NCBI GenBank assembly: GCA_023954815.1
Contig: JAGSHB010000059.1
Span: forward strand, 1 to 32,010
DNA from: Myxococcales bacterium
GTDB taxonomy: Bacteria > Myxococcota_A > UBA9042
Direction: 5' to 3'
Length of the DNA: 32,010 bases
Positions 25,037 to 32,010 of this stretch are shown one piece after another. The notes under the pieces were generated by a model. That model was not told the origin of the DNA. It was given only the letters and a program-made list of their open reading frames with translations, and ran no database searches. The translations under genes were made by a program, and so were the position numbers. Position 1 is the first letter of the stretch. Each line of letters opens with the position of its first letter.

Positions 25037-25073
25037 CGCGCCCGTCACCTCTCGGTGGCGGGCGCGTTTGTTT
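25037..25073 (+). terminator. Rho-independent terminator after the somatomedin-B gene
   Basis: The arms 25037-25048 (cgcgcccgtcac) and 25055-25066 form a 12-bp GC-rich stem with one G-U pair and a six-base loop. TTTGTTT follows. It separates the surface-protein gene from the globin gene. Confidence 0.85.
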
Positions 25074-25084
25074 GGAGCAGAGTC

Positions 25085-25528
25085 ATGAGCACACCGAGCG
25101 ATTTTGAGCGGGTTGGCGAGGCGCGCCTCCGGCAGATCATCGACGAGTTTGTCGCCGAGATGGTCGGCGATACGATGATCGGCTACTTCTTCGCCACGAC
25201 CGATACGGCAAAGCTTGCGCAGCACGAGTACCAGTTCACCGCGCGGGCCCTGGGCGCGCAGCTGGCCTACGAGGGCAAACCGATTCGGCGTGCGCACGCT
25301 GGCCATCGCATCATGGGCGGCCAGTTCGCCCGCCGGGCGTGGATCTTGCGACAGACCTTTGAGCGCCACGGCGTCGACGCAGACATCGTCGGGCGCCTGA
25401 TGGCGCACATCGAGAAGTTGCGTCCACTGGTGACGGCGCAGCCCGGATCGAGCTGTCTCTCTGGCGACGACGGTGGTCCGCTGATCAGTTCCTGGGCACC
25501 GGCGGACGGTGACGACTCGGCGCAGTAA
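25085..25528 (+). CDS. Truncated (group 1-like) haemoglobin
   Basis: This is a small haem protein of the 2-over-2 globin type; such proteins bind O2 or NO and serve in NO detoxification or redox sensing. The 147 residues contain the usual order: an N-terminal helix LRQIIDEFVAEMVGD, then IGYFFATTD, then the E-helix region HEYQFTARALGAQLAY, and a block IRRAHAGHRIMGGQFARRAW in which His71 is the likely proximal haem ligand. RLMAHIEKLRPLVTA closes the fold. About 25 extra residues, polar and rich in Gly, Ser and Asp, follow. The ATG at 25085 has GGAG seven bases upstream; the frame is open from 25055, inside the terminator. It stands alone between a terminator and a tRNA gene. Confidence 0.82.
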   Translation: MSTPSDFERVGEARLRQIIDEFVAEMVGDTMIGYFFATTDTAKLAQHEYQFTARALGAQLAYEGKPIRRAHAGHRIMGGQFARRAWILRQTFERHGVDADIVGRLMAHIEKLRPLVTAQPGSSCLSGDDGGPLISSWAPADGDDSAQ

Positions 25529-25547
25529 AAAACTGCCGAACTGGGGC

Positions 25548-25576
25548 TTGACGGGAGCATTGCCCGGACTCATATT
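25548..25576 (+). promoter_or_regulatory. Candidate promoter of tRNA-Leu
   Basis: TTGACG (25548-25553) and CATATT (25571-25576) are separated by 17 bases. They lie about 78 bases before the tRNA, which would give a leader of about 70 bases. The -10 matches consensus at four of six positions. Confidence 0.4.
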
Positions 25577-25653
25577 GCCGCCTCGACGAGGGCAGCTAGC
25601 CCATCACTCCCTCGCCGACTGAATGAGCGCCTTCGGGCCTGATTCGACCACAT

Positions 25654-25741
25654 GCGAGGATGGCGAAATTGGTAGACGCACTAGCTTGAGGGGCTAGCGC
25701 CCGCTTAGGGCATGGGGGTTCAAGTCCCCCTCCTCGCACCA
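25654..25741 (+). tRNA. tRNA-Leu (anticodon GAG), CCA encoded
   Basis: The acceptor arms gcgagga and tcctcgc pair fully. The anticodon stem ctagc/gctag encloses the loop TTGAGGG, giving anticodon GAG, which reads CUC and CUU. A long variable arm (class II), a TTCAAGT T-loop with a ggggg/ccccc stem, and an encoded CCA (25739-25741) complete a normal tRNA-Leu. Confidence 0.97.
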
Positions 25742-25769
25742 GAGGCCACAGGCCATCATGAAGACTACG

Positions 25770-25817
25770 CACCCCGGCCGGACGCTCACGCAACCCGCCG
25801 GGGTGTTGTGTTTTTTG
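25770..25817 (+). terminator. Terminator of the tRNA-Leu transcript
   Basis: The arms caccccggc (25770-25778) and gccggggtg (25797-25805) form a 9-bp GC-rich stem with an 18-base loop. TTGTGTTTTTT follows. Because it lies about 30 bases after the tRNA, the ATG at 25758 that opens a long frame here is unlikely to be a real start. Confidence 0.85.
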
Positions 25818-25849
25818 TCGGCTGATTCGGGTTTGTCGGCTGACTCGGG
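25814..25849. repeat. Two tandem 18-bp direct repeats
   Basis: The copies at 25814-25831 and 25832-25849 (tttgtcggctgattcggg, with c for t at one position) are identical except for one base. The first begins in the T-tract of the tRNA terminator. This may be a simple duplication; no integrase or matching att site was seen. Confidence 0.7.
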
Positions 25850-25901
25850 CCGCCTGTGTCGACTTGGGACTTCTCGACACGCCTCGTTCAGTGGGGTTGG
25901 G

Positions 25902-26282
25902 TTGAGTCGATTTTTCGCTAAACCACTGGTTTTACTAGTTCTTTTTGCTGGTTTCGCTTGCCAGTCGGGTCCCGAAGCCTTTCCATCGCAGCTGGATGCG
26001 GCCCTCGCCACGGGCAAGCTGGATGACGTTCTGCCGCTACTGACGGAAAACAGCCGCTCCGCCGTGGGCGCCATGCGTCTCGCGAAAGGTGAGGGGGCCA
26101 ACCCGTTCCTGCCAGTCGCAGGTGGCAAGGCAACGGAGCTGCTGAGTCTGCGGACGGTGCAAGAGGGCGTGCTCGCCAAGGTCAAGTGCGGCGACAAGAC
26201 GGCGCAATGGGTCCTGCGGCAGGAGCACGGCAAGTGGCGGCTCGATCTGCTGGCCACATCGAACCGCCGCTCGCTGCTGTAG
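25902..26282 (+). CDS. Small predicted lipoprotein, unknown
   Basis: This 126-residue protein begins with SRFFAKPLVLLVLFAGFACQ, in which Cys20 after a hydrophobic core is a plausible lipidation site. The mature part (QLDAALATGKLDDVLPLLTE, then AKVKCGDKTAQWVLRQEHGK and WRLDLLA) looks like a small alpha+beta domain of the NTF2/DUF4878 kind, though this is only a resemblance. The frame is open from an ATG at 25758. However, that stretch contains the tRNA terminator and the tandem repeat, so a downstream TTG at 25902, which begins the signal peptide, is preferred. Its ribosome site is weak (GGGGTTGGG). The gene is convergent with the SDR gene. Confidence 0.55.
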   Translation: MSRFFAKPLVLLVLFAGFACQSGPEAFPSQLDAALATGKLDDVLPLLTENSRSAVGAMRLAKGEGANPFLPVAGGKATELLSLRTVQEGVLAKVKCGDKTAQWVLRQEHGKWRLDLLATSNRRSLL

Positions 26283-26324
26283 ATTGGCGCTCATGACCAG
26301 CGTTTCCCGATCGTCAATCGCTCC

Positions 26325-27089
26325 CTATTTGGGTGGCATCCGCAGCGCGCCGTCGAGTCGAATCGTCTCGCCGTTGAGCATCCCGTTTTCGATGATGTGC
26401 TGCACCATGTGGCCATACTCGTCGGGATCGCCTAGCCGCGGCGGGAAGGGCACCAGGGCTTCGAGGGCCGTGCGCGCCTTTTCGGGCAGACCCGCGAGCA
26501 TGGGCGTGGCAAAAACACCGGGCGCGATCGTGCAGATGCGGATGCCCTTGGGAGCGAGATCGCGTGCGATGGGTAGGGTCATGCCGACCACCGCACCCTT
26601 GGATGCCGAATAGGCAGCCTGGCCGACCTGTCCGTCGAAGGCCGCCACGCTGGCTGTATTGACGATCACACCGCGTTCGGCGCCGTCGTTGGGCTCGTTT
26701 TCAGCCATGCGCGTCGCCGCTAGCCGGATGACATTGAACGTGCCGCCTGCGTTGACCATCAGGATCTTCTGAAAGGATGCCAGGTCATGGGTGCCGCGGC
26801 GTGACAGCGTCTTGCGCGCGATGGCGATACCCGCGCAGTTGATCACGGCGTTGACCCGGCCGAAGCGTTCCTCAGCGAGATCCAGTGCGGCGTTGACCTG
26901 ATCTTCGTTTGTCACATCGCAGTGGGCAAAGGCTGCGTTGTCGCCCATGGCCGCGGCTGCTTCCGGTCCATGCGCGGCCAGATCAGCCAGCACAACCTTG
27001 GCGCCCATCCGCACCAAACGAGCGGCTGTAGCGTTGCCGAGGCCTGAAGCGCCTCCGGTGACGAGGGCGATGGTCTCATTGAGCTTCAT
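26325..27089 (-). CDS. SDR-family 3-hydroxyacyl-CoA dehydrogenase (HSD17B10-like)
   Basis: This short-chain dehydrogenase has the NAD-binding TGGASGLG motif near the N-terminus, the NCAG motif, and the catalytic triad Ser, Tyr and Lys in [14 protein letters not shown] and [19 protein letters not shown] and a C-terminal [10 protein letters not shown] block, together with the length of 254 residues, match type II 3-hydroxyacyl-CoA dehydrogenases (HSD17B10), which act in branched-chain amino acid and fatty acid oxidation. The position beside the liu operon supports this. The ATG at 27089 has GGAG seven bases upstream. It is divergent from liuB, with about 170 bases between the starts holding the promoters of both; no operator was recognised. 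An acetoacetyl-CoA or other SDR substrate cannot be excluded. Confidence 0.87.
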   Translation of the reverse strand: MKLNETIALVTGGASGLGNATAARLVRMGAKVVLADLAAHGPEAAAAMGDNAAFAHCDVTNEDQVNAALDLAEERFGRVNAVINCAGIAIARKTLSRRGTHDLASFQKILMVNAGGTFNVIRLAATRMAENEPNDGAERGVIVNTASVAAFDGQVGQAAYSASKGAVVGMTLPIARDLAPKGIRICTIAPGVFATPMLAGLPEKARTALEALVPFPPRLGDPDEYGHMVQHIIENGMLNGETIRLDGALRMPPK

Positions 27090-27258
27090 AGGGCAACTCC
27101 GGTGGGAAAGGGCTGGGTCACGACAAGGGATAGCGGGCCGCAGAGTCCCGCAGGGGAGCCGTAGCCGTCAATCGCGCTAGCCGCCGATGGATGGGTTCCG
27201 CCAATGGCCCGCTCGTGGCATGCTCCGCGCCCCACATTTCTGCCCGAGAGACATCGCC

Positions 27259-28866
<1,608 letters not shown>

Positions 28867-28906
28867 GACCGACGGGCGCTGCTGGCCCCGCCGTTGGAGG
28901 CATCAG

Positions 28907-29719
28907 ATGACTGTAGAGCTCAAAAAGCGCGGAGGCGTTTGGACCCTGTGGCTGGCTCGGCCTGGCAAACACAACGCCTTCCACGGGGAGATGCTTGGCG
29001 AGATCGAGGCCGCAATTACGGCCGCTGAGCGCGAAAGTAGCTGTCGGGTCTTGGTGTTGGCTGGGCAGGGTAAGTCTTTCTGTGCGGGCGCTGATCTTGG
29101 CTGGATGGCGGCGCAAGCCAAAGAAGGCGCCCAGGCCAACCTGGCGTCCGCTGAGCGCATGGGCGGCATCTTTCATCGCCTCTCTCAATGCGCCAAACCG
29201 ACGATTGCCCGGGTGCACGGCGCTGCCATGGGCGGCGGGGTTGGGCTGGCCTCTGCCTGTGACTTCGTAGTCGCCACAGAGCGTGCCTTCTTCGCGTTGA
29301 GCGAGGTGCGTCTAGGGCTGGTGCCTGGCGTCATCAGCCCCTTTGTCGTGCGCCGCGTCGGGCCAGCGAAGGCCCGCGCCCTGTTCATGTTGGGCGACCG
29401 TGTGCCAGGTGCTGAGGCGCTCACCCTCGGGCTTGCCGATCGCTGCGTTGCGCACGATTCGGAGCTATTGGAACTCGACGCAGCCGTGGCCAAGCTCACC
29501 GCCAAGCTGCTGCGCGGCGGCCCCCATGCGCTCCAGGCCTGCAAGGCGCTGGTAGACGGCGTGCAATATCAAGATCCAGGCGCTGTCTTGGCGTTTACGG
29601 CGCGCGCCATCAGTGAGCGTCGGGCGTCGGACGAGGCGCGTGCCGGCATGGCCGCGTTCCTCAACAAGAAGCCAGCCCCGTGGATTCCAACCGCCGACGA
29701 GAGCGGAGGTGCAGCGTGA
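28907..29719 (+). CDS. liuC: Enoyl-CoA hydratase, probable methylglutaconyl-CoA hydratase
   Basis: This crotonase-family enzyme has 270 residues. Its oxyanion-hole segments are FCAGADLGWMAAQAKEG and HGAAMGGGVGLASACDFVVA, and the expected Glu-containing segment ALSEVRLGLVPGVISPFVV follows. The position between the two MCC components and HMG-CoA lyase indicates hydration of 3-methylglutaconyl-CoA to HMG-CoA; the sequence alone shows only a crotonase hydratase. The ATG at 28907 has GGAGG (28896-28900) six bases upstream. Its stop overlaps the start of the next gene as GTGA. Confidence 0.87.
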   Translation: MTVELKKRGGVWTLWLARPGKHNAFHGEMLGEIEAAITAAERESSCRVLVLAGQGKSFCAGADLGWMAAQAKEGAQANLASAERMGGIFHRLSQCAKPTIARVHGAAMGGGVGLASACDFVVATERAFFALSEVRLGLVPGVISPFVVRRVGPAKARALFMLGDRVPGAEALTLGLADRCVAHDSELLELDAAVAKLTAKLLRGGPHALQACKALVDGVQYQDPGAVLAFTARAISERRASDEARAGMAAFLNKKPAPWIPTADESGGAA

Positions 29720-31281
29720 CCCAGACTTTTCCAGCGCCAACCGGTGGCCGCAACATCAGGCGCGTTCTCATCGCCAATCGCGGTGAAATCGCAGTGCGGA
29801 TCGCGCACGCTTGCGCCATGGCCAACATCGAGAGCGTGGCCATCTATTCTGACGCGGATGCCGACGCACTCTTCGTTCGTCACGCGACCATGGCCGTGCA
29901 TGTCGGTCCTGCTGCTGCGGCTGAGAGTTACCTGAACATCGAGCGCATCTTGGACGCGGCCGAGCGCAGCGGCGCGGACGCTGTCCATCCTGGGTACGGG
30001 TTTCTCAGCGAGAACATGATGTTTGCCCGCGCCGTCGCAGACGCTGGTCTGGTCTGGATCGGGCCGCCGCCCGAGGCCATTGGCGGCATGGAGAGCAAGA
30101 CCGACGCAAAGCAGGTCGCTGAGCAAGCTGGCGTGCCGGTGACCCCGGCGCAGCGCCTGACCGACCTGAGCGAAGCAGCGTTGTTGGCGGCCGCCGAGGC
30201 CGTTGGTTATCCCGTGCTGGTCAAGCCGGAGCACGGCGGCGGTGGCAAGGGCATGCAGCGGGTCGACGAGCCTGGTGAGCTCATCGCTGCGGTGGCCACC
30301 GCACGTCGCGTGGCCCAGGCGGCTTTCAACTCTGACGCCCTATTTATCGAGCGTTACGTGGAAAATGCGCGGCACGTTGAGGTGCAGGTCATCGCCGACG
30401 GTCACGGTGATGTGCGCCACGTGTTTGAGCGGGAATGCAGTCTGCAGCGTCGCCACCAGAAGGTCGTCGAAGAGGCGCCGTGCGCAGTGCTGAGCGATGC
30501 CGAGCGCGCCGCGATCTGTGAGAGTGGCCGTGCATTTGCGGCACAGGTGGGCTACGTCGGCGCTGGAACGGTCGAGTTCCTATTCGATCCCATTCGCCGC
30601 GAGCACTACTTCCTCGAGATGAACACGCGCCTGCAGGTGGAGCATCCGGTCACCGAGTTGGTCAGTGGTGTCGATCTGGTGGTGACCCAACTGCGCGTGG
30701 CACAGGGCGAGCGTTTGGCCGACATGGCCGCGTTTTCTAGCCCGGTTTCCCTGCGCGGCCATGCAGTCGAGGTGCGTATCTACGCCGAAGATCCAGCTGC
30801 CGGTTATCTGCCGCAGGTGGGTACGTTGGAGCGGCTTCGCTGGCCCCATGCGCCCTTCGTTCGCGTCGATAGCGGCGTGGCAGAGGGCGACACCATCGCC
30901 ATGCACTACGACCCCATGCTCGCCAAGATCATCGCTTGGGGCGCCGATCGCTCAGAGGCCATCGCCCGCCTCCAGTCCGCCTTGCGGGCGACCGTCATCC
31001 ACGGCGTCAACACCAACCTCGCCATGCTCATCGAGGTGCTCGATCGCGCCGAGGTGCGCTCCGCCGACCTGCACACCGGCTCTCTTGGTCATTGGTACGG
31101 CGACGCCGGCCCGGGAATGCCGCCTCGGGACGACGACATGACCCTGGTGGCGCTCGCCTCTGCGGCTGGTGGTGCGACGCCGGCGACTGCAAGCGGCGAG
31201 ACGGCCGCAGGACTGGGGCCGCACGATCCTTGGGCGACCTTGGCTGGCCGCGGCTTTCGGGCCAACGGAGGTGCCGCATGA
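29716..31281 (+). CDS. liuD: Biotin carboxylase chain of methylcrotonyl-CoA carboxylase (no BCCP)
   Basis: An ATP-grasp biotin carboxylase begins RRVLIANRGEIAVRI and has VLVKPEHGGGGKGMQ, ECSLQRRHQKVVEEAPC, the active-site FLEMNTRLQVEHPVTE, and AVEVRIYAEDP. The catalytic domain ends near residue 455. The remaining 65 residues are a Gly/Ala/Thr-rich linker and DPWATLAGRGFRANG, which looks like the start of the BT domain that follows in normal MCC-alpha. There is no biotin-carrier domain; it is in the next gene. The GTG at 29716 is preferred: it overlaps the liuC stop and has GGAGG six bases upstream. An upstream ATG at 29680 lies inside liuC. The length is 521 residues, against about 660-700 for a complete alpha chain. 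Confidence 0.9.
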   Translation: MTQTFPAPTGGRNIRRVLIANRGEIAVRIAHACAMANIESVAIYSDADADALFVRHATMAVHVGPAAAAESYLNIERILDAAERSGADAVHPGYGFLSENMMFARAVADAGLVWIGPPPEAIGGMESKTDAKQVAEQAGVPVTPAQRLTDLSEAALLAAAEAVGYPVLVKPEHGGGGKGMQRVDEPGELIAAVATARRVAQAAFNSDALFIERYVENARHVEVQVIADGHGDVRHVFERECSLQRRHQKVVEEAPCAVLSDAERAAICESGRAFAAQVGYVGAGTVEFLFDPIRREHYFLEMNTRLQVEHPVTELVSGVDLVVTQLRVAQGERLADMAAFSSPVSLRGHAVEVRIYAEDPAAGYLPQVGTLERLRWPHAPFVRVDSGVAEGDTIAMHYDPMLAKIIAWGADRSEAIARLQSALRATVIHGVNTNLAMLIEVLDRAEVRSADLHTGSLGHWYGDAGPGMPPRDDDMTLVALASAAGGATPATASGETAAGLGPHDPWATLAGRGFRANGGAA

Positions 31282-31769
31282 AACGGCAATTCACCAGTAT
31301 TGACGGCGTTATCTACACCCTGGCGGAGCTCGGCTCCGAGCAGTGGATGTTCAGCACCGAGGCGTCGGATCGACAGGCAACGGCGAGCATTCGGCGGGCA
31401 CCAGATGGCACGCTGCTCATCGAGTCGGGCGGCATTACCCGGCCTGCCCATGTGTCGAAGTCGGGCGATACCACTTGGGTCACAACATCTGAGGGGACGA
31501 CGAAGTGGCAGCGCTACGAGAAGCGCCGCGGCGGGGATGTGGCGACTGGCGATGTGGTGCTATCGCCCATGACCGGCAAGGTCGTTGTGGTTCATGCCTC
31601 CGTCGGCCAATCGGTCAGCAAAGGGGACGTGCTGGTCGTCGTTGAGGCGATGAAGATGGAGCAACCGCTGGCAGCTCCGCGCGATGGTGTGGTCGCCAAG
31701 GTGAGCTGTGCCACGGGCGACTTGGTCGACGGTGGAATCGTCTTGGTCAGCCTGGAGCCTGCGTCATGA
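31278..31769 (+). CDS. Separate BCCP chain of methylcrotonyl-CoA carboxylase (BT remainder plus biotinyl domain)
   Basis: The 163 residues begin with a beta-rich stretch (FTSIDGVIYTLAELGSEQ, then HVSKSGDTTWVTTSEGTT) that could complete the BT domain linking the alpha and beta subunits. They end in a biotinyl domain, LSPMTGKVVVVHASVGQ, with EAMKMEQPL; Lys126 is the biotin attachment site. Together with the preceding gene this sums to 684 residues, equal to one full MCC alpha chain. The ATG overlaps the stop of the biotin carboxylase gene as ATGA and has GGAGG six bases upstream, so the split looks genuine and coupled rather than a sequencing frameshift. Its own stop overlaps the HMG-CoA lyase ATG. 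Confidence 0.87.
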   Translation: MKRQFTSIDGVIYTLAELGSEQWMFSTEASDRQATASIRRAPDGTLLIESGGITRPAHVSKSGDTTWVTTSEGTTKWQRYEKRRGGDVATGDVVLSPMTGKVVVVHASVGQSVSKGDVLVVVEAMKMEQPLAAPRDGVVAKVSCATGDLVDGGIVLVSLEPAS

Positions 31770-32010
31770 GCCAATCCCCACCCGCTATCGGCGCCGCTGC
31801 TGGGGCGGATGCCGTTCGTATCGTCGAGGTCGGACCCAGAGATGGTCTGCAAAACGAGCGTGTGTTCGTGAGCACCCAGACCAAGATTGGCTTCGTCGAA
31901 GCCCTGGTCGCATCTGGCCTCCGTGACGTTGAGGTATCGAGCTTCGTTCATCCGCGTGCGGTGCCGCAGCTTCGCGACGCGGAGGCTGTATTTGCGGGGG
32001 TTCAGCGCCA
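31766..32010 (+). CDS. liuE: Hydroxymethylglutaryl-CoA lyase (start only, cut by window end)
   Basis: The first 81 residues are visible. After a short variable N-terminus they read VRIVEVGPRDGLQNERV, the strongly conserved HMG-CoA lyase motif, with VEVSSFVHPRAVPQLRDA further on. Arg and Asp of the RDGLQNE motif are in place. The enzyme splits HMG-CoA into acetyl-CoA and acetoacetate, the last step of leucine degradation. The ATG overlaps the BCCP gene stop as ATGA. The frame is open to the edge of the window. Confidence 0.9.
   Translation, partial: MSQSPPAIGAAAGADAVRIVEVGPRDGLQNERVFVSTQTKIGFVEALVASGLRDVEVSSFVHPRAVPQLRDAEAVFAGVQR

Noticed and set aside
25654-25849. tRNA-associated integration site of a genomic island
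   Set aside because: There is no integrase and no duplicated tRNA 3' end in the window. The direct repeat does not match the tRNA.
31260-31285. Frameshift error breaking liuD
   Set aside because: The second frame has its own GGAGG at six bases and an ATGA overlap like the other junctions in this operon, which favours a real gene boundary.

Overview
The window reads as a GC-rich chromosome segment of a myxobacterium-like organism (Myxococcota, Bradymonadota or relatives). This is inferred from three things: a very large secreted protein built of C-D-D-G-N-x-C-T modules, a protein with somatomedin-B domains and a MYXO-CTERM-like tail (Cys, hydrophobic stretch, RRR), and a cyclic-nucleotide-binding Ser/Thr kinase. 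No transposase, integrase, phage gene or CRISPR array is visible.

Region 1 (1-6507) is mostly cell envelope. It holds the 3' part of an N-acetylmuramoyl-L-alanine amidase, a convergent uppP-coaB pair (undecaprenyl-diphosphatase and a stand-alone phosphopantothenoylcysteine synthetase), a cyclophilin lipoprotein one base upstream of the lipid II flippase murJ, an unknown lipoprotein, and the DNA glycosylase mutM. Region 2 (6511-9539, minus strand) is a three-gene operon: an exported HEAT-repeat protein, a degenerate phosphoglucose-isomerase-like protein and a small membrane protein. Region 3 (9761-15925) carries an AI-2E family transporter coupled to a cNMP-binding/protein-kinase fusion, a small membrane protein, an HTH protein, and an exported HEAT protein whose C-terminus looks like an alpha/beta hydrolase without its nucleophile.

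Region 4 (15926-25012) is the most unusual. A 2483-residue Cys-rich probable lipoprotein has about 51 CTDC-type modules arranged in a higher-order unit of about 143 residues, and ends in a fibrinogen-like GGGW domain. A perfect 16-bp terminator hairpin begins at its stop codon. It is followed by an exported protein with two somatomedin-B domains and a membrane/sorting tail. The two look like surface or matrix adhesion proteins; that role is inferred.

Region 5 (25013-26282) has a truncated haemoglobin, a tRNA-Leu(GAG) with its own terminator, and a small lipoprotein. Region 6 (26325-32010) is a leucine/isovalerate degradation (liu) locus: a divergent SDR dehydrogenase, then liuB, liuC, a biotin carboxylase gene, a separate biotin-carrier gene and the start of HMG-CoA lyase. 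The methylcrotonyl-CoA carboxylase alpha chain, normally one protein, is split into two translationally coupled genes. liuA and a LiuR-type regulator are not in the window.
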